A DNA stretch of 64,000 bases from JAPOXR01 sp965221815 (GCA_965221815.1 OZ244915.1:2356001-2420000), one strand, 5' to 3'. Positions 24,090 to 34,013 are shown, counted from the first letter of the stretch. Made by a program: numbers and translations. The notes: generated by a model from the letters alone, not told the origin.

Positions 24090-25739
24090 TTAAAATTCAG
24101 CCTTGTCCGCTGTCATCTCTTCCCGGATTTCCGAGATTGCCCAATCTATTCGCCGGACCTCCTCCGCGTTGAGCCTGAGACCGAGTTTCGTTCGTCTCCA
24201 CAAGAAATCTTCTCCGGAAGACGTCCACTCATTTGCGACTGACCATTCAAGCTCGCGGGCGGTGATGGTGGCTGGAAACTGCTCGCCAAGATCTTCGACA
24301 ACCCGGGCATTGCCCAGGATTCGGCAGGCGTCGGTTCCGTATGCGCGGATCAGTCTCATTGCCCATTCCGCGGAGAGAAAAGGGTATGATTGTTGCAGTG
24401 ACGTCGCGAGTTTTTCAACGCCATCGACAGGAAAATCACCCCCGGGCAGCGGCATTGTTCCGGTCCAGGATGGCAATGCGTGATGCGGTAAATAGTCGGC
24501 CAGTCGCTCGACCGCGTTTTCGGCGAGCCGGCGATATGTCGTGATTTTTCCACCGAAAATATTGAGCAATGGCGGGCCTGCGGAGTCGAGTTCCAAGACA
24601 TAATCACGCGAGGCAGATGCCGCAGAACGCGTGCCATCATCAACCAGGGGGCGTAGACCGGAATAGGACCAGATCACATCCTGGCGGCTCAGGGGGCGGG
24701 AAAAATACGCGTTGGCAAATTCCAGGAGGTAGTCCATTTCCGCGTCGCTGCATTCCGGTTTGTCAGCTGCACTCGTATGATCCTGATCGGTCGTCCCGAT
24801 CAAGGTGAAGTCCCTTTCGTAGGGAATGGCAAACATGATCCGCCCATCGGTCCCTTGAAAGAAATAACATTTGTTGTGACTATAAAGCCGCCGGGTGACG
24901 ATATGACTGCCGCGGACAAGCCTGATTTTTCGTGCTGTCCTGATTCCCTGTATCTGATCCAGAACATCCCCCGCCCATGGACCTGCCGCATTGACCAGAG
25001 CGCGTGCGGTGTAATCTCTCGTCGTGCCATTTTCGCATGCGCATGTCACCGTCCAGACTGATGCATCGCGTTTTGCCGCGATCACCTTGGTATGCGGCAT
25101 GATCCTGGCGCCGTGCGCATGCGCATCCCGTGCATTGAGGATCACCAGACGCGAATCCTCGACCCAGCAATCCGAATATTCGAATGCCTGTCTGAAAGAC
25201 GTATGAAGAGGCTGTCCCTCAGGACAGTTGGTCAGGTCCAGCAATACTGTACCTGGCAGAATATTGCGCGATCCGAGTGTGTCGTAGACCAGCAATCCCA
25301 AACGTATCAGCCAGGCGGGCCGGCGGCCCTTCATCCATGGAGCCATTGTGGAGATCAGTCGTGAGACCGGCGTGTCGGCGGCAAATCTCATGTCACCCCT
25401 ATAGGGCAGCACGAAACGCATCGGCCAGCTGATATGTGGCATGATGCCGAGGAGGGTCTCGCGCTCGCGCAACGACTCACGAACGAGGCGGAATTCGAGA
25501 TATTCGAGATAGCGGAGGCCCCCGTGGAAGAGTTTTGTCGAAGCCGATGATGTCGCGGAACCCAGATCATTCATTTCCGCCAGGGCCACCCGCAATCCCC
25601 GCCCCGCCGCATCGCGCGCGATGCCGCATCCATTGATTCCGCCACCAATAATGAACAGATCAAAATTGCGGCGGTCCGCACCATCCTGCAACAAAGCTGA
25701 TTGTTCGAAATCTTGTCCCCCGACAGCCTCATCAGGCAA
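24090..25739 (-). CDS. glpD: Aerobic glycerol-3-phosphate dehydrogenase
   Basis: FAD enzyme at the inner membrane that oxidises glycerol-3-phosphate to dihydroxyacetone phosphate and passes electrons to ubiquinone. The 549 residues show the FAD motif FIIGGGINGCGIARDAAGRG, SSASTKLFHGGLRYLE, the central VNAAGPWAGDV, SGLRPLVDD, and NIFGGKITTYR. The start appears to be TTG 25739 with GAGGT six bases upstream. glpK lies about 33 kb away on the same strand; no glpF or glpR is seen near either. Confidence 0.95.
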   Translation of the reverse strand: MPDEAVGGQDFEQSALLQDGADRRNFDLFIIGGGINGCGIARDAAGRGLRVALAEMNDLGSATSSASTKLFHGGLRYLEYLEFRLVRESLRERETLLGIMPHISWPMRFVLPYRGDMRFAADTPVSRLISTMAPWMKGRRPAWLIRLGLLVYDTLGSRNILPGTVLLDLTNCPEGQPLHTSFRQAFEYSDCWVEDSRLVILNARDAHAHGARIMPHTKVIAAKRDASVWTVTCACENGTTRDYTARALVNAAGPWAGDVLDQIQGIRTARKIRLVRGSHIVTRRLYSHNKCYFFQGTDGRIMFAIPYERDFTLIGTTDQDHTSAADKPECSDAEMDYLLEFANAYFSRPLSRQDVIWSYSGLRPLVDDGTRSAASASRDYVLELDSAGPPLLNIFGGKITTYRRLAENAVERLADYLPHHALPSWTGTMPLPGGDFPVDGVEKLATSLQQSYPFLSAEWAMRLIRAYGTDACRILGNARVVEDLGEQFPATITARELEWSVANEWTSSGEDFLWRRTKLGLRLNAEEVRRIDWAISEIREEMTADKAEF

Positions 25740-26022
25740 AATGGCACCTCACCTCAATATTCGGCTCCTGCCGCACTTCTCGGTCGAATGACATTCCCCT
25801 ATTTGCTGCTTCGGCATTGTGGCGCGGGTTGGTCATGCATGGCTTTTCAGCCAGACACCCGAAATATAGAAATTTGCCGTTGAATCCAAATGCATCCTGA
25901 ATCACCATTCCAAACACATTCCGGTCGTGTGAAATGGTTGATAAGCCGATCCCTGATGTCTGAGATTGTGATGATCTGTCACCGATTTCAGCATATAATA
26001 ATATGCAAAGAAGCTAAGCATC

Positions 26023-26700
26023 ATGTGCAACCTGTATTCCAACATGACGACTCGTGAAGAGATGGCGCGTCTGTTTTCCGTCCGGCCCCTGGGTGATTCA
26101 GAGACACTTGCTCCGCAACCTGCCGTGTTCCCACGCAATCCGGCGGCAACCATCGTGATTGGTGAAACCGGCACACGGGAAGTCCGCAGACAGAGATGGG
26201 GATTCCTGCTGACGCAAGTGTCAAAACGAACCGGTCGGGTGATCAAACCGAAAGCGGTCACGAATGCACGCAGCGAGACAATCAGGACATCAGCATTCTG
26301 GCGCGACAGTTTCAGGCACCGGCGGTGTCTGGTCCCATCAACCGCCTATTGCGAATCCAAAGGGCGCAGCCCGGCGATTTATCACTGGTTTGGTCTCACT
26401 GACCCCCATAGGAAAAGGAGGCCATTTGCTTTCGCCGGCATCTGGAAGACATCTGCGGATGATGGACAGGACTTATTCGCCATTGCCACAACACCGCCCA
26501 ACGACTTTGCTGCACGGTTTCACCACCGTATGCCACTCATCCTGGAATCACAGGATTATGAGCAATGGCTGACCGGCACCGAAATGGAAGCTGCCGAACT
26601 CCTGAGACCATCCGACCCGAATGCCATGTTCGTGATCGCCAAAGGTGCAAATCTCAGGGTCTGTCCCCAAGAAGCGATTTTGACTGAATCAGATGAATGA
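26023..26700 (+). CDS. SRAP-domain protein (HMCES/YedK family)
   Basis: Forms a thiazolidine DNA-protein cross-link at abasic sites in single-stranded DNA through Cys2, shielding the lesion. The sequence begins Met-Cys-Asn-Leu-Tyr, as required, and has NARSET, RRCLVPSTAYCE (with the Glu of the active site) and the HHRMPLIL segment with the conserved His. Length 225 residues fits the family. It stands alone, with no replication or repair neighbours. Confidence 0.9.
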   Translation: MCNLYSNMTTREEMARLFSVRPLGDSETLAPQPAVFPRNPAATIVIGETGTREVRRQRWGFLLTQVSKRTGRVIKPKAVTNARSETIRTSAFWRDSFRHRRCLVPSTAYCESKGRSPAIYHWFGLTDPHRKRRPFAFAGIWKTSADDGQDLFAIATTPPNDFAARFHHRMPLILESQDYEQWLTGTEMEAAELLRPSDPNAMFVIAKGANLRVCPQEAILTESDE

Positions 26701-27160
26701 GCATCCCGCGCCTTCGTCAATATCGGTCAATCGCCTCTGCAATAACCTGCAGATGGCACCCCTCTCCGACATCACAACCCACACACGATTCTGCTGATCT
26801 CCTCATCTATGTCATGATCAGATCTGTCCTTCCGACACGGGCTCAGACTGTTTGAGCCTGCAAATCCACTTCCCGCCGCAATTAACGTCAGATGAATGAT
26901 GCTGGTCTCGGATATTGACAGCGAGATCAAGACAGGCCGCGACGGCCAACTGAACAGTCCGCAGACCCTATTCTCTCCCTGACGCGCCGTGCACTGGACG
27001 TGCAAGTCTGGGGCATACCTGTCGAACGGTCCCCGTTCAGCTTTCCAGAACCAGACATCAATGACTTGCGAATTCCGTGGTTGACCGCAAGGATATCGTG
27101 ATGGAACATTGTGAAAATTGAAGTATTGACGACTTATCTGGCCCCAATCTGGAGAAAATA
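26701..27160. other. Intergenic region before leuB
   Basis: A 460-bp gap without a convincing gene. It presumably carries the leuB promoter, needed because leuB is separated here from leuC-leuD. No attenuator or leader peptide was recognised. Confidence 0.35.
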
Positions 27161-28264
27161 ATGTACAAATTGTTGGTGCTTGCTGGCGACGGGATCGGCC
27201 CTGAGGTCATGGCCGAAGTGGAAAAAGTCATCACCTGGTTTAACCAGAAGGACGGAATCGCTTTCGACGTCTCGCAGGATCTGGTGGGCGGTGCGGCTTT
27301 TGACGTGCATTCCACGCCTCTGCATGATGACACGCTGGAACAGGCACGCCACGCTGACGCGATCCTGTTGGGCGCGGTTGGTGCACCAAAATATGACGAC
27401 CTGGACTTTAGCGTGAAGCCCGAGCGCGGTCTGCTACGCCTGCGCAAAGAGTTGGATCTGTTTGCCAATCTTCGCCCGGCCGTCTGTTTTGACGCCCTCG
27501 CCGATTTTTCTTCGTTGAAACGCGAAGTGGTTGCGGGACTCGACATCATGATCGTCCGTGAACTCACCTCGGGGGTTTATTTTGGAGAGCCGCGCGGGAT
27601 TGAAGATGATGGTCAAGGGGGACGCATCGGAATCAATACGCAACGATATACATCCGAGGAAATTCGACGTGTCGCACGCGCTGCCTTCGTGCTTGCGGGC
27701 AAACGTGGCGGCAAGCTCTGCTCGATGGAGAAAGCCAATGTGATGGAATCAGGTGTGCTGTGGCGCGAGGAAGTCCAGCAGATTGGGGATACGGAATTTC
27801 CAGAGATTGAACTTTCGCATATGTACGCCGATGCAGGCGCGATGCAGCTGGTGCGTGAACCGCGTCAGTTTGATGTCATTGTGACAGACAACCTGTTTGG
27901 CGATCTCTTGTCAGATGCCGCCGCCATGCTGACCGGATCTCTTGGCATGTTGCCATCTGCGTCCCTGGGTGCCGTGGGAGAACAAGGCCGCCCAAAAGCG
28001 CTTTATGAACCCGTTCATGGGTCGGCACCGGACATCGCCGGTCAGGGTCAGGCCAATCCCTGCGCCGCCATTCTCTCTTTTGCCATGGCCCTGCGCTACT
28101 CCTTTGATCTTGCTGGCGCCGCTCAGAAACTGGAATCTGCGGTCGCGAAAACTCTCGAAGATGGTCTTCGCACGCCTGATCTCCTGCAGAATCCCGGAGC
28201 CCGTCCAGCAACCACGTGCGAAGTTGGAGACGCGGTGGTCGCACGGCTTGAAGCGGCAGGGTAA
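27161..28264 (+). CDS. leuB: 3-isopropylmalate dehydrogenase
   Basis: NAD-dependent oxidative decarboxylase that makes 2-oxoisocaproate in leucine synthesis. The 367 residues carry KLLVLAGDGIGPEVM, RKELDLFANLRP, VRELTSGVYFGEPRG, DNLFGDLLSDAAAMLTGSLG, and YEPVHGSAPDIAGQ. The ATG is correct by family alignment. It lies 12 kb from leuD and about 6.3 kb from asd, with a HEPN module, gmd/fcl and a gamma-glutamyltransferase gene between it and asd; in many alphaproteobacteria leuB is adjacent to leuCD and asd. Confidence 0.96.
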   Translation: MYKLLVLAGDGIGPEVMAEVEKVITWFNQKDGIAFDVSQDLVGGAAFDVHSTPLHDDTLEQARHADAILLGAVGAPKYDDLDFSVKPERGLLRLRKELDLFANLRPAVCFDALADFSSLKREVVAGLDIMIVRELTSGVYFGEPRGIEDDGQGGRIGINTQRYTSEEIRRVARAAFVLAGKRGGKLCSMEKANVMESGVLWREEVQQIGDTEFPEIELSHMYADAGAMQLVREPRQFDVIVTDNLFGDLLSDAAAMLTGSLGMLPSASLGAVGEQGRPKALYEPVHGSAPDIAGQGQANPCAAILSFAMALRYSFDLAGAAQKLESAVAKTLEDGLRTPDLLQNPGARPATTCEVGDAVVARLEAAG

Positions 28265-28265
28265 G

Positions 28266-28305
28266 GGTTGTGCGAGGCTTCGCCCAGCAACCACTATCTC
28301 CTCTT
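28266..28305 (+). terminator. Candidate terminator after leuB
   Basis: A hairpin with GGTTG (28266-28270) paired to CAACC (28288-28292) and a GC-rich inner part (GCGAGG..CGCC) is followed by a pyrimidine-rich stretch ending TTTTATT. The stem is imperfect. Confidence 0.45.
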
Positions 28306-28464
28306 TTATTGATGTCTGATTCGGAGACATATGAGTGTAGGGGTGCGTCAGGGAGTGATTGACGCTGTATATCTTGTCGACACGCACTGATCCGATATCA
28401 TACTGACAATCCGCATAGGTTTATGTGTGGGTATGCCGCTGACAAACCAAACAGGTCGTTGATC

Positions 28465-28749
28465 ATGAACACCACCCCAAGCAATCTGGAAGACAGACTC
28501 GAAGACGAACTTCGTGAACTCCAGGATTTGCCAACTCCCGTCAGCAGTTGGTATGTCAAAACGGGAGCCGATTCGACCAGCGACCCTGCCGTCTGGGTCT
28601 GGGCGATGCTGAAAGACGATGACGTTGAATTCGCCAAAAGATTGCGTCTTCGTTCAATAATTCGTGACCTTGTCGAAAAGGAAACCAATTCTTCGAGGCT
28701 CGTCTATATTCGTTTTCGTGGCGCGTCCGAAGTCGAAATATCGGCATGA
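28465..28749 (+). CDS. Small protein, first gene of a HEPN module
   Basis: A 94-residue acidic protein with a pattern SDPAVWVWAMLKDDDVEFAK then a helical RLRSIIRDLV and a C-terminal VYIRFRGASEVE. I recall such small proteins encoded directly before HEPN-domain proteins; the aromatic/charged core resembles that group, but I recognise no named domain and see no nucleotidyltransferase (MNT) motif. Start is ATG 28465. Its stop overlaps the ATG of the HEPN gene by four bases (ATGA), so the two are translationally coupled and may act as a pair, such as antitoxin and toxin. That role is inference. Confidence 0.6.
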   Translation: MNTTPSNLEDRLEDELRELQDLPTPVSSWYVKTGADSTSDPAVWVWAMLKDDDVEFAKRLRLRSIIRDLVEKETNSSRLVYIRFRGASEVEISA

Positions 28750-29255
28750 GCCTGCACAAAGATCTGCTGAAACAAGCGTTTCTTCTTGTCCGTAAGGAAC
28801 CCAAGAAACCTCTCCAAGCCGGCCTTCGCCGCGCAGTATCGACTTCCTATTACGCCATCTTTCATCTTCTGGTTGACGAAGCGACAAGACTGATGCTGAA
28901 AGGTCATAATCGAACTCCCCTTCGTGACAATCTTGCGCGCGCCTTTCATCACGCGACAATGAAACAAACCGCTATGGCCTTCACGAAGGGAAACCTCCCT
29001 CCAAAGCTCGTCATCGGCGCAAACAACCAAGTGCTTCAAAAACCCCTCATCGCCGTTGCGGAAACCTTCGTCGAGCTTCAGGAAGCCCGCCACGCGGCAG
29101 ATTATGATCGCTCACTGCGCTTCACACGACAGGAAGTGCTTGATCTTATCGATCTCACAGACCAGGCATTTCAGGAATGGCAGCAAATCCGCAATCGCCT
29201 CCAGGCCGACACTTTCCTGATCGGACTTCTAACCTACAGACATATGCAGGGATAA
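28746..29255 (+). CDS. HEPN-domain protein, second gene of the module
   Basis: A 169-residue, all-helical protein. The helix with AVSTSYYAIFHLL (about 30-42) and the later LQEARHAADYDRS (about 111-123) are typical HEPN blocks. Many HEPN proteins are RNases or toxins paired with a small partner, but the catalytic Arg-x(4-6)-His pattern is not clear here, so nuclease activity is uncertain. Translationally coupled to the gene before it. It sits in the gap between leuB and asd, which is contiguous in many relatives, suggesting insertion. Confidence 0.7.
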   Translation: MSLHKDLLKQAFLLVRKEPKKPLQAGLRRAVSTSYYAIFHLLVDEATRLMLKGHNRTPLRDNLARAFHHATMKQTAMAFTKGNLPPKLVIGANNQVLQKPLIAVAETFVELQEARHAADYDRSLRFTRQEVLDLIDLTDQAFQEWQQIRNRLQADTFLIGLLTYRHMQG

Positions 29256-29639
29256 GTGAACAACTTGTGCCGTCGCAGAAGGAAAAGTGCCCTGTGTCAA
29301 TCACAAATTGCGCTCAGGGAGTTGAGCAGACGAACGGCCGAAGTTCAAGCTCATGTCTCTCGAAGATATGATCTGTCTCAGTCAGGTATACCGTGTTGCC
29401 AAGATCTTCTGCTCCCGCCATCCCTCCGACGATGGAGACTTCCTTGAGCCAGTGCTCTTCGCCCTCCTCAGCACGAAAACCGACAAATTATTCTGATTCT
29501 GCGGTAGACTTGAGCAGCATGGTGAAGCTTTTTCGACTGTCTGCTTCTGCCATGAGTTCATGATGTTTTACTCGGACATCTCCCGATCATTCCATCTCCT
29601 GTGGCACGTCAACCAACCTGAACGGATTGGTTCACGAAG
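29256..29639. other. Gap after the HEPN module, possible decayed ORF
   Basis: No intact gene. On the minus strand a frame from about 29550 reads MAEADSRKSFTMLLKSTAES, meets a stop, and continues open for about 55 codons (VSIVGGMAGAEDLGNTVYL). This may be a broken gene, but I recognise no family. Confidence 0.3.
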
Positions 29640-30566
29640 TTACGCTGTGTCATGTTCAAGATAGTGTGCGTAGGTTTTGGCGATACCCTCCTCTAGAGTG
29701 CATTGAGGCGCCCATCCAAAGATCGTTTGGCGGGTAATGTCGAGCAGTTTTGACGTCATCCCGACAGGGCGCTCTAAATTATGAACAAAACTCCCCGCCC
29801 ATCCGATCACCCTTGCCGCTGCTGCATAATATTCATTGATGGTGTGGTCAGCACCAACCCCTAAATTCATCACTCCGGGAAGGCGATCAAAATGCTCCAC
29901 CGCGGCCCAAATTCCGTCCGCGACATCTTCTGCATACATAAACTCTCGCTGCGCCGTGCCATCTCCCCAAATCTCCACCTGATCATCGCCAGCCACCAAG
30001 GCCCTGTGTATCTTGGCAATGGCCGCTGGCAACATATGTGATCCATTGGCACTGAAATCATCCCAAGGTCCGTAGAGATTGCAGGGGATCAGGGTCTTGT
30101 AACTGAGTGCAGGATTCTGATGAGAGATATAGTGACCCATTCGCATGACAAGAATCTTGGCGAGAGCATAACCCTCATTGGTGGGTTCACACGGACCGGT
30201 GAGAATCTGGTCCTCCCGCAGAGGATTTTGTGCCCTTGCAGGGTAGAAACAACTCGAGGCGAGATTGATCAGACGCGGTACATTTGCGCGCCATGCAGCC
30301 ATCAGCACATTCCGCCCGATCCGTATGTTGATATCCATAAAATTCAGCGGATCTTCCATATTCGCACGGATTCCGCCAACTTTGCCCGCGGCGTGGATCA
30401 CGATCTCAGGACACGAATCGGCCACCCATGCAGACACTTCATCTTCGTCCAAAAGGTCAAGCTCTGATCGTGGCGGTGCCATGACATCATGGGCCCCCGC
30501 GCGTGGATGAGCCTGTAAATTCCGCCCGACCATCCCGGTGCCTCCGGTCATCCAGACCCTAGCCAT
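29640..30566 (-). CDS. fcl: GDP-L-fucose synthase (GDP-4-keto-6-deoxymannose epimerase/reductase)
   Basis: Converts GDP-4-keto-6-deoxy-D-mannose to GDP-L-fucose for surface polysaccharide. The 308 residues have WMTGGTGMVGRNL (Rossmann), LASSCFYP (catalytic Ser and Cys), Tyr and Lys in GYALAKI, LIPCNLYGPWDDF and EFMYAEDVADGI. ATG 30566 overlaps the gmd stop by eight bases, so the two enzymes are coupled. Next to the overlapping gmd, the pathway assignment is strong. Confidence 0.9.
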   Translation of the reverse strand: MARVWMTGGTGMVGRNLQAHPRAGAHDVMAPPRSELDLLDEDEVSAWVADSCPEIVIHAAGKVGGIRANMEDPLNFMDINIRIGRNVLMAAWRANVPRLINLASSCFYPARAQNPLREDQILTGPCEPTNEGYALAKILVMRMGHYISHQNPALSYKTLIPCNLYGPWDDFSANGSHMLPAAIAKIHRALVAGDDQVEIWGDGTAQREFMYAEDVADGIWAAVEHFDRLPGVMNLGVGADHTINEYYAAAARVIGWAGSFVHNLERPVGMTSKLLDITRQTIFGWAPQCTLEEGIAKTYAHYLEHDTA

Positions 30567-31623
30567 GGCGGGTGCGATGCTCCGCTTCTCGTGTGATGAC
30601 GTCAAGATCACTCTTCACCATCTCGTCCGCCATCTCTTCAATCGAAATTCTTGCCTCCCATCCCAATTCCCGTCTGGCTTTTGAGGGGTCCCCCACCAGA
30701 TGATCAACTTCTGTGGGACGGAAATAGCGCGGATCAACGCGCACCAGACAACGGCCATCAGGATCAACACCAACCTCATCGAGACATCCCCGATGGTGCC
30801 ACTTCAGAGAAATTCCGACACTGCGAAAGGCGATTTCCACAAAAGTGCGCACGGTTTCCGTCCTGCCAGTGGCAAGTATCCAGTCACTTGCCTGATCATG
30901 CTGAAGGATTCTCCACATGCCTTCAACATAGTCCCGCGCATGTCCCCAGTCACGTTTGGCATCAAGATTTCCGAGAAAGAGTGTTTCTTGTAACCCCAGC
31001 TTGATTGCGGCGGCGGCACGCGTGATCTTGCGTGTGACAAAGGTTTCTCCCCGCAACGGACTCTCATGATTGAAAAGAATACCGTTTGCGGCATAGATGC
31101 CGTAAGCCTCGCGATAATTCACCGTGATCCAATAGGCGTAGAGCTTTGCTGCAGCATAAGGAGAACGCGGATAAAACGGGGTGGTTTCCCGCTGAGGCGT
31201 TTCAGTTGTCAGGCCGAAAAGTTCAGATGTCGAGGCCTGATAAAATCTCGTACGGTCGGTCAAATCGAGTATTCGTAGAGCCTCGAGTATCCGCAATGTG
31301 CCCACAGCATCAGCGTTGGCGGTATATTCGGGTGTCTCAAAACTCACCTTGACATGGCTCTGTGCCGCCAAATTGTAGATCTCATCAGGCTGAACTTCCT
31401 GAACGACCCTGATCAGGTTGGAGCTATCGGTCATATCTCCATAATGCAGATGAAACCGCCCGCCTTCCTGATGCGGGTCTTGAACCAGATGATCGATTCT
31501 CTGCGTATTGAACGATGACGCGCGACGTTTCAGCCCGTGCACTTCATAACCCTTGTGCAACAGCAGTTCTGAAAGATATGCGCCGTCCTGACCGGTGGTC
31601 CCCGTAATCAATGCCCGTTTCAT
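30559..31623 (-). CDS. gmd: GDP-mannose 4,6-dehydratase
   Basis: First committed enzyme for GDP-fucose and related deoxysugars. The 354 residues have ALITGTTGQDGAYLSELLL, GDMTDSSNLIRVVQ, YNLAAQSHVKVSFE, SELFGLTTETPQRETTPFYP, the SPYAAAK block with catalytic Tyr-Lys and RDWGHARDYVEGMW. ATG 31623 is the family start; a frame from 31650 adds nine unsupported residues. gmd-fcl together predict fucose or a related 6-deoxyhexose in exported polysaccharide; no glycosyltransferase genes are visible here. Confidence 0.95.
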   Translation of the reverse strand: MKRALITGTTGQDGAYLSELLLHKGYEVHGLKRRASSFNTQRIDHLVQDPHQEGGRFHLHYGDMTDSSNLIRVVQEVQPDEIYNLAAQSHVKVSFETPEYTANADAVGTLRILEALRILDLTDRTRFYQASTSELFGLTTETPQRETTPFYPRSPYAAAKLYAYWITVNYREAYGIYAANGILFNHESPLRGETFVTRKITRAAAAIKLGLQETLFLGNLDAKRDWGHARDYVEGMWRILQHDQASDWILATGRTETVRTFVEIAFRSVGISLKWHHRGCLDEVGVDPDGRCLVRVDPRYFRPTEVDHLVGDPSKARRELGWEARISIEEMADEMVKSDLDVITREAEHRTRHG

Positions 31624-31646
31624 ACTCAACTGCTCGCGCTCCTCGT

Positions 31647-31886
31647 TCATACCACGATATCCAGTTGGCCAATCTTATACTTGAAGATACGCCTGCCACG
31701 CCAGATTGTCCGGCAAGAAGTTTTGGGTCCAATCAGTCCCGCATATTCCGGGTTCGGTTGGTTTGACGTGAATGAAAATGGCTCAGATCGGTTGACAGTA
31801 TCAGTCTCAACCGCAGCAACACCGTATCCGAGCTCATGATCATCCAAAGTGACTGACCGGATCGCCATTGGCAAAGGCATGAACAC
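31647..31886 (-). CDS. Possible small ORF upstream of gmd, unidentified
   Basis: A GTG- or ATG-started frame of about 79 codons with coding-like codon use, including the segment SNQPNPEYAGLIGPK and ending RIFKYKIGQLDIVV. Its stop overlaps an upstream in-frame ATG of gmd (ATGA). I recognise no family, and it could be the tail of a decayed gene rather than a functional one. Confidence 0.3.
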   Translation of the reverse strand: MFMPLPMAIRSVTLDDHELGYGVAAVETDTVNRSEPFSFTSNQPNPEYAGLIGPKTSCRTIWRGRRIFKYKIGQLDIVV

Positions 31887-32333
31887 GAATGGCTTCCATC
31901 GCCCAAGACACTCGATAGACAGGCCCTTCTTCGACGAATTGGCCCATAATGCACGAAGGGGGTGAAAAACGGCAAGATTTTGACAATTGACCTTTCCAAT
32001 CAGCCACAGATCCCATTATTTGTGACCCCTCGGCCATCGTGTTGACAGGGTTCTGGTGCGCCGAACATCACCATGTCGTCTCGTCCCTGGTCGGGTTTTC
32101 GATTGGCGATGCAAAAGGTTGCTCAACGTCTCTTGCTGATCAGCACTGCTACGACAGGTTGGTGTGCCAGTTGCTGCAAGCCCTGCGTCTGACAATGTAT
32201 CCCGTGCCTGTATTTTTGTCCTTGCATGCAGTCACGCACGGGTTGCAGCCATATACGGCAGAAAATTCGTGAACAAAGTGACACTGCCTTCCCATTAACC
32301 TAAAATTTGGTTCTTTATCGTGAAACAGAATAG
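31887..32333. other. Divergent intergenic region before gamma-glutamyltransferase
   Basis: About 450 bp with no gene seen. It should contain divergent promoters for gmd-fcl and the gamma-glutamyltransferase gene. No recognisable operator. Confidence 0.35.
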
Positions 32334-34013
32334 ATGAGCGAATTGCCATTCAACTGTGAAAAACAACCCGCCTTCGGTCATCGGGGAGTCATTGTGACCA
32401 ACCATCCGCTGGCAACTGCCGCCGGATGCAAAATTCTGGCTGCGGGTGGCAATGGTATAGACAGCGCAGTCGGCGCCCTGCTCGCACTCTGTGTTGTCGA
32501 ACCGATGATGGTTGGCATCGCCGGAGGCGGAATCGCGCATATTCGCCTGAATACCGGTCAACATGTGATCGTCGATGGCTTGGCCCGTGCGGCCGCAACG
32601 ATGTCAGAAGACATCTACCAACCGGCTTCCAGAGACAGCGCACCGCCGTTGGAAACATATTCACGGCGTCAGGACATGGGTCCGTCAGCCGTTGCTGTTC
32701 CTGGCAGTCTCGCCGCCTGGTGCGCCATGCACCGCCGTTGGGGAAAATTACCCTTTTCCGATGTCATCGATCCCGCCATTCACCTCGCTGAACGCGGTTT
32801 TATCGTCACGCCATATCTTGAAAATGCCATCCACGAAGCCGCACCGGATCTTATCCGGGATTCTGCAATCTCAGCGTTATTTCTACCCAATGACTGCCCT
32901 TGCAAGGCTGGAACTCGACTGGTGCAAGGAGACTTTGCCCAATCCCTGCGCCTGATCGCCGCAGAGGGAGTCAACGCATTGCATGGCGGGGCGCTTGGAC
33001 GTGCCCTGGCCACCCGGATTGCTACTGAGGATGCAAACGCAGGCTGGGTCACAAATGACGATCTCAAAAGCCTGACACCGCGATTCTATCCTCCGATCAG
33101 TGGTTTCTATCGCGGCTGGGAAATTTCCGGGCCACCACCACCCGCGGCATCCGGGGTGCATATCCTGCAGATGCTCAACCTCATGGCAAAACATGATGTC
33201 GCTTCCATGGGGTTTCATTCTGCGGCGCGGCTGCATGTGATGGCTGAAGCCATGCGAACCGCCTATGAAGACCGGAACCGTTTCACCGGCGATCCCGATT
33301 TCGTTGATGTGCCGACTCTGCAGCTGGTCTCACCGGAATATGCTGCTGAGCGGCAGACGTCCCAGCACCCATTCACCCATCCTAGCGATTCATCCGTCCT
33401 GCGTGAGAGCCCCGACACCACGCATGTCACGCTTGCCGATTCAGAAGGCAATGTCGTTTCTGCGACTTTTACAATCAATGGGTTGTTTGGTGCCCGCTTC
33501 ATGGTCCCTGACACCGGTATTATCCCCAACAATTACATGATGAATTTTGATCCGCGCGGTGGTACGGCGTTGTCAATTGCCCCGACAAAGCGCACGCCAA
33601 CTTCGATGGCACCGATGATGGTTCTGCGCGATGGCCAGTTGCGTTGGGCGCTGGGACTTCCGGGTGGTTTGCGGATTTACCCGTCGGCATTCCAGGCAAT
33701 CGTCAATCTCATCGACCATGAGATGAATTTGCAATCGGCCGTTGAAGCCCCACGAATCTGGACCGACGGACAGCGGCTTGAATTCGAACCGCTATTCGCT
33801 CCACAGGCCGATGAACTGCGGAAAATGGGCCATGACGTTCATCAGGTGCCGCAGGTTGGCGGAGGCATGAATGCCATTGAGATGGACGGCGATGGCGGTA
33901 TGCAGGGAGCTGCCTGTTGGCGTGCGGACGGCACTGTTGCAGCGTTGGGCGGTGGGTTGGCGCGAACCGATGTTGGGTTCTGGCCATCAATCAGGCAGAA
34001 GAGATCATGTTGA
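32334..34013 (+). CDS. Gamma-glutamyltransferase family protein, copy 1
   Basis: A 559-residue N-terminal nucleophile hydrolase. The processing site keeps the canonical Thr-Thr-His (DTTHVTLADSEGNVVS), where the first Thr becomes the N-terminal nucleophile of the small subunit. Other blocks are TNHPLATAAGCKILAAGGNG, MVGIAGGG and GGLRIYPSAFQAIVNLI. There is no signal peptide, unlike periplasmic Ggt, so it may be a cytoplasmic GGT-like amidohydrolase. A second, more diverged family member lies at 38.6 kb. Start ATG 32334. Confidence 0.88.
   Translation: MSELPFNCEKQPAFGHRGVIVTNHPLATAAGCKILAAGGNGIDSAVGALLALCVVEPMMVGIAGGGIAHIRLNTGQHVIVDGLARAAATMSEDIYQPASRDSAPPLETYSRRQDMGPSAVAVPGSLAAWCAMHRRWGKLPFSDVIDPAIHLAERGFIVTPYLENAIHEAAPDLIRDSAISALFLPNDCPCKAGTRLVQGDFAQSLRLIAAEGVNALHGGALGRALATRIATEDANAGWVTNDDLKSLTPRFYPPISGFYRGWEISGPPPPAASGVHILQMLNLMAKHDVASMGFHSAARLHVMAEAMRTAYEDRNRFTGDPDFVDVPTLQLVSPEYAAERQTSQHPFTHPSDSSVLRESPDTTHVTLADSEGNVVSATFTINGLFGARFMVPDTGIIPNNYMMNFDPRGGTALSIAPTKRTPTSMAPMMVLRDGQLRWALGLPGGLRIYPSAFQAIVNLIDHEMNLQSAVEAPRIWTDGQRLEFEPLFAPQADELRKMGHDVHQVPQVGGGMNAIEMDGDGGMQGAACWRADGTVAALGGGLARTDVGFWPSIRQKRSC

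Noticed and set aside
28746..29255. Assignment of the HEPN protein as a classical HEPN/MNT toxin
   Set aside because: The small partner lacks the Gly-Ser-x-Ala-Arg-Gly-type nucleotidyltransferase motif and the catalytic HEPN motif is unclear, so only a general HEPN label is given.
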